From positions 1-64,000 of the forward strand of contig CANMEI010000002.1 of assembly GCA_947496695.1 (NCBI GenBank): 64,000 bases of DNA. The letters are read 5' to 3'. The stretch comes from an uncultured Cellulophaga sp. Lineage in GTDB: Bacteria; Bacteroidota; Bacteroidia; Flavobacteriales; Flavobacteriaceae. Every line of letters starts with the position of its first letter. The stretch's first letter is position 1. Below, piece after piece: positions 1-8,844 of the stretch. Both the position numbers and the translations under genes were made by a program. The notes beneath the pieces are model-generated. The model was not told where the DNA came from and made no database searches. It saw only the letters and a list, made by a program, of their open reading frames with translations.

Positions 1-139
1 ACAAAATAAAACCCTAAAAAACAAGCATTTACAACATGAAAAAATTACAACAAAACATTAAAAAACACAAACAACAAAATAAACAACCCTAAATGCTAAT
101 CAAATAATCAGAACCACCAAGCCTTAAATAAAACCACAA

Positions 140-2128
140 CTACGAAAAGAAGTTCCAAACAACTCCAAAACGAACTATAAAATCACGGTAAGGGTAATCT
201 GGAGCCGAATAATAGTTGGATTCTGAAAATAGCGAATTGAAATGCTCTGCCTTTAAATAAATACGCGTCTGCTGAATCTTAGCATTTATAAAAAAATCCA
301 TTAATGGAAAACCTCCTAAATCTTGATCTGTTTGAATGTAAAACTCATTTAACAATGGATTAAATGAATTCATAGCATAAGAGGTAAAGTATTTAACAGT
401 TACACCTGTCTGCAGGTACATAGCCTTCTTAAACATCTCTTTTGAAAAATACAATGAATTTCGTGTTGTAAACTCTGGAACATTTAATACACTATTCGTC
501 TGCGAAACTTTTTGATACATTAAAGTATTATCGAGCGTCCAATTTTTATAACTAAAAGATTTTTCATACTTGAATTTTAAATAGGACACGCTAGCACTCT
601 CTTGAAATGGTTGTATATACTGATTCTCTGATTCATCATCAGAAACAACAACTGTAGGATCTACACCAAAATACGTATAGTTACCCAAAGTAGTAAGCTT
701 TAAAGATGCATTACCTAAAAAATTAGATTTTAAATTAAACTGCAAGCTATTTGTATTCACTTTTTCAAAATCATCTGAATGTTGCCAATTATAGTTAGAA
801 TAATCACTCTGATATAATAAAAAATTAAAGTCTGGCATTTTAGATGACGAAAACAATGTTGCACTCAATTCTAAACCATCATTCACTTTATAACTTGCAG
901 AAGCATTTAACAAACTACCAGATAAATTTCCGGATAAATTATAAGACATATTACCTTTTAACTTAAAACCACCTATTTGTTTTTGATAATCTGCCCCTAA
1001 AGATATTTCTGTACCTTGTAATTTACTATCTATCTGACCATCATCTGTCACAAGAATACTATTAAAAAAATAATTATAATTATATATATTCAAATTACCT
1101 TTTAACCTGCCTAATGTTGTATTATAAAACTCTGCACTTAATTGATTGTACATTGTTTTCAAATTTGCCCTATCAGATATATCACTATCTACAAAGGCTT
1201 CTCCTAAATAATCGTTTTGATCATCCTCATTAAACTTATAATACTTAGTTTCATAATTAAACAAATGACCTAACGTTAAGCTTGTTTTTTCAATGGAACT
1301 TGAATCTTTTTCTTTTCTAATTAATTTATATTGATTTTCTATAAAATACCTTTTACCCAATAGTTTACTTTCTGCATCAGAGAGATTAACATCTACACTT
1401 GTACGCGTACTAAAATCAGTATCACCAGATGCAAATTGTGTTTCCACTTCACTTAAACCTCCATTTTCTTCGTTATCGATATCTTGAGCCGCTATATGCA
1501 TTCGAAGACTATACCTATTATTCTTACTTTGATAAGAAGCACTTGTTCTAAAATTACCTGATATAGCTTCTGAATAATTATATTTACCATATGACCTAAA
1601 CCCCTTGTAAGCTATCATATAATTTAACCTTTCAGACATATTAAAAGTCAATAATACATCTAAAAGCTGCCCTTCTTCAAAAACTGTTTTAAACATTGCC
1701 TCGGTCATTGGAGTTGGAACATGATAATAATTAATATCTTCCATCTCAAAATAATTATAATGTTTTGAGGTAGCTCCTAATTTTGGGTAAAATGTAGTGG
1801 TTTCAAAATCATAACCTAATCTATTATAAGCTTGTCCCATATTTGCAAATGGAAGCAACTCATAATAATCTTTCCTTATATAATTAAAAAGATAATCTTT
1901 ATTAATAGTAAGTGTTGTATCAACATAAGTTGTATCTCTTGTAAATGAAATTATCTTATAATCGGACACAACAGGAACCTCTTCTTCAACTTCTAAACCT
2001 TTTGGTTTTTTTTCTGAATTTTTATCTACAGATGTTGAATCTGACTTCACAGGTCTATCTGTTGGTTTTTGCTGAGCAACACCAGAATAAACATTAAAAA
2101 CAAAAAACACTAAAAATAAATATCTCAT
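140..2128 (-). CDS. Putative porin (Porin_10-type outer-membrane beta-barrel)
   Basis: The 662-residue protein has a signal peptide ending near residue 18 (VYSGVAQQ), then a Lys/Pro/Ser-rich linker and a long stretch of alternating polar and aromatic residues typical of amphipathic beta strands. It ends in an aromatic residue followed by Ser (WNFFS), as expected for a Bacteroidota outer-membrane barrel. The overall pattern matches the flavobacterial putative-porin family; the transported substrate is unknown. On the minus strand a TACCTTTG element (2149-2156) just upstream of the start fits the Bacteroidota -7 box. It is transcribed divergently from rnhB. The family call is fairly safe; a pore function is inferred from the family. 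Confidence 0.8.
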   Translation of the reverse strand: MRYLFLVFFVFNVYSGVAQQKPTDRPVKSDSTSVDKNSEKKPKGLEVEEEVPVVSDYKIISFTRDTTYVDTTLTINKDYLFNYIRKDYYELLPFANMGQAYNRLGYDFETTTFYPKLGATSKHYNYFEMEDINYYHVPTPMTEAMFKTVFEEGQLLDVLLTFNMSERLNYMIAYKGFRSYGKYNYSEAISGNFRTSASYQSKNNRYSLRMHIAAQDIDNEENGGLSEVETQFASGDTDFSTRTSVDVNLSDAESKLLGKRYFIENQYKLIRKEKDSSSIEKTSLTLGHLFNYETKYYKFNEDDQNDYLGEAFVDSDISDRANLKTMYNQLSAEFYNTTLGRLKGNLNIYNYNYFFNSILVTDDGQIDSKLQGTEISLGADYQKQIGGFKLKGNMSYNLSGNLSGSLLNASASYKVNDGLELSATLFSSSKMPDFNFLLYQSDYSNYNWQHSDDFEKVNTNSLQFNLKSNFLGNASLKLTTLGNYTYFGVDPTVVVSDDESENQYIQPFQESASVSYLKFKYEKSFSYKNWTLDNTLMYQKVSQTNSVLNVPEFTTRNSLYFSKEMFKKAMYLQTGVTVKYFTSYAMNSFNPLLNEFYIQTDQDLGGFPLMDFFINAKIQQTRIYLKAEHFNSLFSESNYYSAPDYPYRDFIVRFGVVWNFFS

Positions 2129-2483
2129 TAACTATTAATTATCAATAACAAAGGTAATTTTTTTGTTGTTAAGAGGGTGTGAAAGTTTAAAAATAGGTTT
2201 ACAATTTTAAATAATCAGGACTTAAACTTGATTTTTTTAGTTATATATAACAGCACACTAACCTATAAAGCATTTCTTCTTTTTAAAATTAAAACACTTC
2301 TAATAATTTAACATCTAAATCATAATCATATCCAATACTCCAAATATGTGAGCCTAATAAAGAATTTATAACCTAAGTTAATTTTTCACTTAATTATTAT
2401 TTTAATATTTTCACCAAAAAGAAAATATCTTTAATTTAATCAACTTCACTTTCTAAAATTTAAAGTATTATATATTTAAATAA
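2129..2483. promoter_or_regulatory. Divergent intergenic region porin/rnhB
   Basis: The 355-base gap between two divergent genes holds no open frame I would defend and no clear RNA. A minus-strand TAnnTTTG box lies at 2149-2156 for the porin. On the plus strand TATCTTTA near 2424 is a weak match to the same box for rnhB. I see nothing else. Confidence 0.4.
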
Positions 2484-3083
2484 ATGCTAAAAAATTTCCA
2501 TTTTGAACATAATGAAATTGGCACCGACGAAGCTGGTAGAGGTTGCCTTGCGGGACCCGTAACAGCTGCCGCTGTTATTTTACCAAAAAATTTCAAGAAT
2601 TCCATTTTAAATGATTCGAAAAAACTATCCGAAAAAAATAGAGATTTTTTAAAACCAATTATTGAGACTACTTCAGTAAGTTTTGGAGTATTTCATATAG
2701 AGCCTACTAAAATTGATGAAATCAATATTTTAAACGCATCTATACTAGCTATGCACAAATCTATTGATTTGCTAACAACAAACACTACTTATATAATTGT
2801 AGATGGTAATAAGTTTAAGAATTATAAAGACTATACTCATCAATGCATTATTAAAGGCGATAGTAAATATATGAGTATTGCTGCGGCTTCTGTATTAGCC
2901 AAAACTTATAGAGATGAATATATGAACAAAATTCATTTAGAGTTTCCTATGTATAATTGGAAAAAAAACAAAGGTTATCCAACAAAAGAACATAGAGAAG
3001 CTATTCGTAAATACGGAATTACAAAATATCATAGAAAAAGTTTTAGGCAACTCCCAGAGCAATTAAAACTAGACATCTTATAA
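2484..3083 (+). CDS. rnhB: Ribonuclease HII
   Basis: This 199-residue enzyme cleaves the RNA strand of RNA-DNA hybrids and removes misincorporated ribonucleotides from DNA in the cytoplasm. The family signature DEAGRG is at residues 15-20. The four acidic catalytic positions are visible: D15, E16, D107 (in VDGN) and D126 (in GDSK), with a further conserved D144 in YRDE. Length is normal for bacterial RNase HII. The plus-strand lipoprotein starting at 3131 follows 47 bases downstream and has its own TAnnTTTG box, so the two are probably separate transcripts. Confidence 0.97.
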   Translation: MLKNFHFEHNEIGTDEAGRGCLAGPVTAAAVILPKNFKNSILNDSKKLSEKNRDFLKPIIETTSVSFGVFHIEPTKIDEINILNASILAMHKSIDLLTTNTTYIIVDGNKFKNYKDYTHQCIIKGDSKYMSIAAASVLAKTYRDEYMNKIHLEFPMYNWKKNKGYPTKEHREAIRKYGITKYHRKSFRQLPEQLKLDIL

Positions 3084-3130
3084 ATATTATTTTAGTACTA
3101 TAAATCATAGATTTGTAAAAAATACATTTT

Positions 3131-5584
3131 ATGAGAACCAAAATATTTCTCTTATTACTATTCATCTTCTTTAGCTGTAAAAAAGAAATAGACCCTCAAA
3201 ATTCTATATTAGAAAACATTCCACAAAATGCATCAATAGTTATAAAAATAAATGATTTTGAAGTTTTTAAAAGTGAATTGAAAAATAATTTATTTCTAAA
3301 AGAAATTGAAAAATCTAAAATGATTTCAGATTACGTAAAGTTTCTGAAGCCATTAGATTACATCACAGTTAAAGATGAAAGTATCTTAAGCTTTATTGAG
3401 ATAGGAAAAGAACATTTTGATTTTTTTTATAAAGCGAATTTAAAAATTAACACTTATAATTTAGAAGACAATAATAATAAAACTATTGAAGAGGTTAGTT
3501 ACGAAAATGAAACCTACAACAAAATAACTCTTGAAGATAATATAGTATATACTTTTAAAAAAAACACTTCATTTTACGTTAGTTCATCTAAATTATTAAT
3601 AGAAAATTTAATACGTACTACAGAAACACCTAAAACAAATAAAACTCTTCTTAAAATTTACAACATATCAAGAAAAAATTCAGCAGCTGTTATTTTTATA
3701 AATACAGATTATAGTAATAATTTATTTAATGCTAATTTAAAAAACAACATAAGGGTTTCTGATTTTTCTGATTGGGTTTCTTTAGATGCTATATTTACTC
3801 AAAATGAGTTTAAACTTACCGGAATTAGTATTTCTGAAAATACTAACAAACATAAATACACTAACTTATTTGATAATATTAAGCCTTTTGACAATACTAC
3901 TCAAAATTATGCCCCTATAAATTCAAAAGCAATACTATCTTTCACTTTTGAGAATTTTGAAGATTTTTATAAGAATCAACAAAAATATTTAGAGACAAAA
4001 GCTAAAAAAGATACAGTATTTAATAACACACAAGAACTAGGTATTGCTTATATAAACGGCAATAAAACAGTTACTTTACAAACTTTTGATGCTGAAAAAT
4101 TAGTTAATTATATTACTGAGTTTTCAAATAATAACAGTAACTATCAAGGAAATGAGATTTTAAAACTTACAAAAGAAGATATTTTAAAACCGTTTGAATC
4201 ATTAATAACTAATTTCGAAACTAATTATGCGTCTATTTTAGAAAATGCGGTTGTGTTTTCTGAAAATATCGAAACTATACAAAACACTATAAGCAACTAT
4301 AAAAATGGAGCTACATTTAATAAATCAGACACCTATTTAAGTGCTCAAAATAGTATCACTAGTACTTCAAATATACTTTTTATAGCTTCCCCTCAAGGAA
4401 TTGATAAATTTATTAATGAAGGGTTAAAAGAGGAAATTAAAGTTGAACTCTCTAATATAGAAACTAAAAATCAAATACTAATCACTCAATTAGTTTCAGA
4501 CAATAATTTTCATCACACGAGTTTTATTATTAAAAATTTAAACTCTAAAGCTACAAAGAATATTACTGCTCCTTTATATACTGTTCTATTAGATAATAAA
4601 ATTTCTTCAAAACCTCAATTTGTAACAAACCATATAACCAAAAAAAAAGAAATTATCGTACAAGATCAAAACAACATTCTTTATTTAATTTCTACTGAAG
4701 GAAAAGTTATTTGGAAAAAAGAACTTAACAGTCCTATTAAAGGTCAAATTAAACAAGTAGACCTATACAAAAATGGTCGTCTGCAATTTGCTTTTATCAC
4801 TGATAATCACTTTTATATTATTGATAGAAATGGAAAGAATGTAAACCCTTTTGACATGGAATTTAAAGGTGAAGTTTTAAACAGTTTATCAGTATTTGAT
4901 TATGATAAAAATAGAAACTACCGCTTTGTAATATCACAAGGAACAAAGCTACATATGTATAATAATTTAGGTAATGTAGTTACTGGTTTTAAGTATAAAG
5001 AAGATGAAAATAAAATTACCAAAGCTCCACAGCATTTTAGAATAAAAAGTAAAGATTATATTGTGTTTACTCAAGAAAATAAAAAATTGCGAATTTTAAA
5101 TCGTGTTGGTAATGACCGGGTAATAGTTAAAGATAAAATAGATTTTTCAGAAAATGATATTTACCTCTATAAAGATAAATTTACGACAACTGACAGTGAC
5201 GGTTATTTATGCCAAATAAATGAAAAAGGTATTCTTTCTGAAACAAAATTAAATTTAAATAATGACCATGGTTTATTTACTACTAATAACACTTTAGTTA
5301 CAATAAATGATAACACGTTAACTATAAAAGGTAAAAAAACTGAATTAGAACTAGGTGTTTATACAAAACCTCAGATATTTTACATAAGCAATAAAATATA
5401 TGTTAGCGTTACAGATATACAAAATCAAAAAATTTATTTATTTGACAGTAATTCAAAACCTATTCAGAATTTTCCAATATACGGAACCTCAATTATTGAT
5501 ATGGCTGATATTGACAATGACAAAAAACTTGAAATTGTAGCTAAAGATTCTGAGAATTCTTTAATTGTATATAAAATCAATTAA
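3131..5584 (+). CDS. Large lipoprotein with C-terminal beta-propeller-like repeats, function unknown
   Basis: The 817-residue protein begins with a lipoprotein signal (FIFFSC, Cys at about residue 16), so it is likely membrane-anchored on the periplasmic or outer face. Residues 20-490 are Asn/Lys-rich and unassigned. From about 500 onward there are repeated units such as LYLISTEGKVIWKKEL, FYIIDRNGKNV and IYLFDSNSKPI that resemble PQQ/WD-like propeller blades; the end (MADIDNDKKLEIVAKDSEN) resembles an FG-GAP/VCBS calcium-binding loop. A TAGATTTG box (3108-3115) lies 15 bases before the start. It follows rnhB. I do not recognise a characterised homologue; scaffold or surface-assembly roles are only guesses. 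Confidence 0.6.
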   Translation: MRTKIFLLLLFIFFSCKKEIDPQNSILENIPQNASIVIKINDFEVFKSELKNNLFLKEIEKSKMISDYVKFLKPLDYITVKDESILSFIEIGKEHFDFFYKANLKINTYNLEDNNNKTIEEVSYENETYNKITLEDNIVYTFKKNTSFYVSSSKLLIENLIRTTETPKTNKTLLKIYNISRKNSAAVIFINTDYSNNLFNANLKNNIRVSDFSDWVSLDAIFTQNEFKLTGISISENTNKHKYTNLFDNIKPFDNTTQNYAPINSKAILSFTFENFEDFYKNQQKYLETKAKKDTVFNNTQELGIAYINGNKTVTLQTFDAEKLVNYITEFSNNNSNYQGNEILKLTKEDILKPFESLITNFETNYASILENAVVFSENIETIQNTISNYKNGATFNKSDTYLSAQNSITSTSNILFIASPQGIDKFINEGLKEEIKVELSNIETKNQILITQLVSDNNFHHTSFIIKNLNSKATKNITAPLYTVLLDNKISSKPQFVTNHITKKKEIIVQDQNNILYLISTEGKVIWKKELNSPIKGQIKQVDLYKNGRLQFAFITDNHFYIIDRNGKNVNPFDMEFKGEVLNSLSVFDYDKNRNYRFVISQGTKLHMYNNLGNVVTGFKYKEDENKITKAPQHFRIKSKDYIVFTQENKKLRILNRVGNDRVIVKDKIDFSENDIYLYKDKFTTTDSDGYLCQINEKGILSETKLNLNNDHGLFTTNNTLVTINDNTLTIKGKKTELELGVYTKPQIFYISNKIYVSVTDIQNQKIYLFDSNSKPIQNFPIYGTSIIDMADIDNDKKLEIVAKDSENSLIVYKIN

Positions 5585-5724
5585 AAAATACAATTCATAC
5601 AAGGTTTTTTACCACACATACATATCTGAAGGATATATAGAAATATATTTTGTAGATTTAAACAAATCAATAAAAAACACACACAACCAACACTTATAAT
5701 TATATAGCATTTATAAAAGAAAAG

Positions 5725-5752
5725 ACCGAGACTAAATCTCGGTTTTTTCTTT
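5725..5752. terminator. Rho-independent terminator after the 817-aa lipoprotein gene
   Basis: Stem ACCGAGA (5725-5731) pairs with TCTCGGT (5737-5743), followed by TTTTTT on the plus strand. A-rich sequence on the other side lets it also work for lipB, whose stop codon lies inside the hairpin. Confidence 0.85.
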
Positions 5753-6451
5753 TATAAATATAGCTTCAAAAAGCTTTTCAAAATTATCGAGTAACTTTTC
5801 TTGTACTTCTTTTAGAGATACTTCTTTTTTACCCAACTCTATATTTAATGAAGTAACTGCTTTATCTTCTATTCCACAAGGAATCATTAAATCAAAATAA
5901 CCTAAATCAGCATTTACATTTAATGCAAAACCATGCATGGTTACCCAACGACTTGCACGTACACCCATAGCACATATTTTACGAGCAAATGGTGTTCCAA
6001 CATCTAACCAAACACCAGTTTCACCTTCAGATCGTTCTGCTTTAAGTCCATAATCAGTTAAAGTCAGAATAACTATTTCTTCTAAAAAACGAAGATATTT
6101 ATGAATATCTGTAAAAAAATTATCTAAATCTAAAATAGGATAACCAACAATTTGTCCAGGCCCATGATAGGTAATATCACCACCTCTATTAATTTTATAA
6201 AATGTAGCCCCTTTAGCTTTTAATTGAGTTTCATTAATTAATAAATTATCAATATTGCCACTTTTACCTAAAGTATATACGTGCGGATGTTCTACAAATA
6301 GAAAATAATTTGGAGTATCAACACTTAATTGCTCTCTCCTATTCTTAATTTTTATATCTAAAATAGATTTAAAAAGTTTTTCTTGGTAATCCCAAGTCTC
6401 TTTATAATCTTTTAAACCTAAATGTTGTAATATAACTTCCTTATTCATCAC
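5732..6451 (-). CDS. lipB: Lipoyl(octanoyl) transferase
   Basis: LipB moves octanoyl groups from acyl carrier protein to lipoyl domains of 2-oxoacid dehydrogenases, the first step of lipoate synthesis. The sequence has RGGDITYHGPGQ (residues 89-100), the catalytic Lys158 in ARKICAMG and the catalytic Cys192 in MIPCGI. Length, 239 residues, is normal. Its last codons form part of the bidirectional terminator hairpin shared with the convergent lipoprotein gene. It is a single-gene unit upstream of a small YqaE gene on the same strand. Confidence 0.96.
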   Translation of the reverse strand: MMNKEVILQHLGLKDYKETWDYQEKLFKSILDIKIKNRREQLSVDTPNYFLFVEHPHVYTLGKSGNIDNLLINETQLKAKGATFYKINRGGDITYHGPGQIVGYPILDLDNFFTDIHKYLRFLEEIVILTLTDYGLKAERSEGETGVWLDVGTPFARKICAMGVRASRWVTMHGFALNVNADLGYFDLMIPCGIEDKAVTSLNIELGKKEVSLKEVQEKLLDNFEKLFEAIFIKEKTEI

Positions 6452-6505
6452 TGCAAAGATACAATTTTAAAGAATCAGTAAATATCACTTTTAATGTACT
6501 TACAA

Positions 6506-6664
6506 TTATGAATCGGGCTTATTTAATATCACTAAAGCTGCAATAACTCCTGGCACCCAACCACAAAGGGTTAACAAAAACACAATAACTATAGATCCGC
6601 ACCCTTTACCAATTACAGCTAATGGTGGAAAAAAAATAGCTAATAAGACTCTCCAAATACTCAT
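6506..6664 (-). CDS. YqaE/Pmp3 family small membrane protein
   Basis: This 52-residue gene lies in the gap between lipB and lysS. Its translation begins MSIWRVLLAIFFPPLAV and continues with GWVPGVIAALVI. It has two hydrophobic helices and the Pro-Pro motif followed by a Gly/Cys turn that mark the Pmp3/YqaE family, small inner-membrane proteins often linked to membrane-potential or salt stress. ATG is at 6664 and TAA at 6506. It runs the same way as lipB with a 54-base gap, so it could be co-transcribed with it. Confidence 0.9.
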   Translation of the reverse strand: MSIWRVLLAIFFPPLAVIGKGCGSIVIVFLLTLCGWVPGVIAALVILNKPDS

Positions 6665-6766
6665 TTTTTTTATTTTGATTGATGAATTTAATTATTAGAC
6701 GATACTTAACAAAATATGTTACACATATTTTATAAAAAATCTAAAAAGTAATAATTGATTTTCCGA

Positions 6767-6797
6767 TTGATGAATTGAAGCATAGTGACTATATTTG
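6767..6797 (+). promoter_or_regulatory. Housekeeping promoter of lysS
   Basis: TTG at 6767-6769 is separated by 20 bases from TATATTTG at 6790-6797. Both the elements and the spacing match the Bacteroidota primary sigma consensus (-33 TTG, -7 TAnnTTTG). The lysS start codon is 19 bases downstream. Confidence 0.75.
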
Positions 6798-6816
6798 CAC
6801 CCTTAATATTTAGAAA

Positions 6817-8508
6817 ATGCAACTTTCAGAACAAGAGGTAATCAGAAGAGAGAAATTAGCCAAATTACGAGAATTAGGCATTGACCCATATCCAGCAGCA
6901 CTTTATCCTGTTGACGCTACATCAACAAGTATAAAACAGCATTATACCGAAGGTAAAAAAGTGGTTCTTGCAGGTAGACTAATGCGTAAGAAAATACAAG
7001 GTAAAGCCTCTTTTGCTGAGCTTCAAGATAGCGAAGGCCGTATTCAGGTTTATTTTAATAGAGATGAAATATGCACAGCCGACGATCATTCTAAATACAA
7101 TGATATTTTCAAAAAACTAATAGATTTAGGAGATATTTTAGGTATAGAAGGTGAACTATTTACAACTCAAGTGGGTGAAAAAACTGTTTTAGTAAAAGAC
7201 TTTACAATACTTTGTAAATCTTTACGTCCATTACCGTTACCTAAAGTTGACCCAGATGGTAAGGTTCATGATGAATTTAATGATCCTGAATTACGTTACC
7301 GTCAACGTTATGTTGATTTAATTGTAAACCCATCTGTAAAAGAAACTTTTGTAAAAAGAACAAAGATTACGAACAGTATTCGATCGTTTTTTAATGAAAG
7401 AGAATACTTAGAAGTTGAAACACCTATTTTACAACCTATTCCTGGTGGGGCTTCAGCAAGACCATTTTTAACACATCATAATGCATTAAACATACCTTTA
7501 TATTTACGTATTGCAAATGAGCTTTATTTAAAACGTTTAATTGTTGGTGGTTTTGATGGTGTTTATGAGTTTTCTAAAGATTTTAGAAATGAAGGAATGG
7601 ACCGTACACACAATCCTGAATTTACCGTAATGGAACTTTATGTTGCTTATAAAGATTACCATTGGATGATGGATATGACAGAGCAATTATTAGAAAAAAT
7701 TGCTATTGATGCTAATGGAACCTCAAAAGTACAAGTTGGTAATAATGAAGTAGAATTTAAAGCTCCTTACCCAAGAGTGCCTATTTTACAAGCTATTAAA
7801 GAACATACTGGTTATGATGTTGCTGGCATGAATGAAGTTGAACTACGCGAAGTAGGTGAAAAATTAGGCCTTGAAGTTGATGAAACTATGGGTGTTGGTA
7901 AACTTATAGATGAAATTTTTGGTGAAAAATGTGAACATTTATATATTCAACCAACTTTTATAACTGACTATCCTAAAGAAATGAGTCCATTAACAAAAGA
8001 ACATAGAGATAACCCTGATCTTACAGAACGTTTTGAGTTAATGGTTAACGGTAAAGAATTAGCCAACTGCTATTCTGAGCTTAATGATCCTATTGATCAA
8101 AGAGAGCGTTTTGAAGAACAATTAAAATTATCTGCTAAAGGTGATGATGAGGCCATGTTTATTGATCAAGATTTCTTGAGAGCCTTAGAATACGGAATGC
8201 CACCAACAAGTGGAATTGGTATTGGTATTGACCGTTTAGTAATGTTAATGACAAATAACTCTTCAATTCAAGAAGTTTTATTTTTTCCTCAAATGAGACC
8301 TGAGAAAAAACAAGTAGAACTTTCTGATAATGAAAAGATAGTGTTTGATATTTTAAAAGAGAAAACACAAATGCCACTTGCTACATTAAAAAGTGAATCT
8401 GGCTTAAGTAATAAAGCTTGGGATAAAACAATTAAAGCACTAAGCAAACTTGGTTTAACTAAAGTTACAAAGACCGAAACTGATTTAATTGTTGAATTAC
8501 AAGATTAA
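6817..8508 (+). CDS. lysS: Lysyl-tRNA synthetase, class II
   Basis: LysS charges tRNA-Lys in the cytoplasm. The N-terminal OB-fold anticodon domain spans about 55-150. The class II catalytic core follows, with RYVDLIVNP, ETPILQPIPGGASARPF (split over motif 2), FRNEGMDRTHNPEFT and motif 3 GIGIGIDRLVML. After the usual end at LFFPQMRPEKK there is an extra 60-residue tail (about 503-563) with a small helical, winged-helix-like look; similar tails occur in other flavobacterial LysS. A perfect terminator follows at 8531. It is a single-gene transcript. Confidence 0.97.
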   Translation: MQLSEQEVIRREKLAKLRELGIDPYPAALYPVDATSTSIKQHYTEGKKVVLAGRLMRKKIQGKASFAELQDSEGRIQVYFNRDEICTADDHSKYNDIFKKLIDLGDILGIEGELFTTQVGEKTVLVKDFTILCKSLRPLPLPKVDPDGKVHDEFNDPELRYRQRYVDLIVNPSVKETFVKRTKITNSIRSFFNEREYLEVETPILQPIPGGASARPFLTHHNALNIPLYLRIANELYLKRLIVGGFDGVYEFSKDFRNEGMDRTHNPEFTVMELYVAYKDYHWMMDMTEQLLEKIAIDANGTSKVQVGNNEVEFKAPYPRVPILQAIKEHTGYDVAGMNEVELREVGEKLGLEVDETMGVGKLIDEIFGEKCEHLYIQPTFITDYPKEMSPLTKEHRDNPDLTERFELMVNGKELANCYSELNDPIDQRERFEEQLKLSAKGDDEAMFIDQDFLRALEYGMPPTSGIGIGIDRLVMLMTNNSSIQEVLFFPQMRPEKKQVELSDNEKIVFDILKEKTQMPLATLKSESGLSNKAWDKTIKALSKLGLTKVTKTETDLIVELQD

Positions 8509-8530
8509 ATTTAAAATATAAATTTCACTA

Positions 8531-8562
8531 AAAAGGGAGATCTAACGATCTCCCTTTTTTTT
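8531..8562 (+). terminator. lysS terminator
   Basis: AAAGGGAGATC pairs with GATCTCCCTTT across a four-base TAAC loop and runs into a long T tract on the plus strand. Confidence 0.92.
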
Positions 8563-8571
8563 ACAAATTGA

Positions 8572-8691
8572 TCAAAAAAACAAAGTCTCTGAAACAGAGA
8601 CTTTGAATTGACTAATTCTAATAAAAACTACTTCTTTAGATTTTTTTCGTTTTTGATTACCGAATATACTATATAGACGCTTATTTTTCAT
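8572..8691 (-). CDS. Possible 39-residue basic small protein on an orphan minus-strand transcript
   Basis: On the minus strand ATG at 8691 opens a 39-codon frame (MKNKRLYSIFGNQKRKKSKE and on) with a Lys/Arg-rich first half, ending with TGA at 8572. The last codons lie in a hairpin with a U tract that acts as a terminator only in this direction. I do not recognise the peptide, and the transcript could equally be a noncoding RNA. The rest of the 8509-8844 gap shows nothing further. Confidence 0.25.
   Translation of the reverse strand: MKNKRLYSIFGNQKRKKSKEVVFIRISQFKVSVSETLFF
8574..8605 (-). terminator. Minus-strand terminator with no known upstream gene
   Basis: CAAAGTCTCTG (8581-8591) and CAGAGACTTTG (8595-8605) form a perfect 11-base-pair stem with an AAA loop. 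The T run is only on the minus strand (A run at 8574-8580 on the plus), so it ends a leftward transcript. No established gene lies upstream on that strand in this gap. Confidence 0.8.
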
Positions 8692-8844
8692 AATTGTTAC
8701 ATCAAATAGCAAAAATTAACAATTTTTATATTAATCCATTTTTTTTAACTGTTCTTGTTGAAAATTAATCAGTTATGACTACGTTAACAAAAAAATAAAA
8801 ATAAAATCTCGTAATTTGGGAAAGACTAATTAATCAACAATATC

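Noticed and set aside
1..139. Possible gene at the left edge
   Set aside because: A-rich sequence with many stops in all frames; no frame supported before the porin stop.
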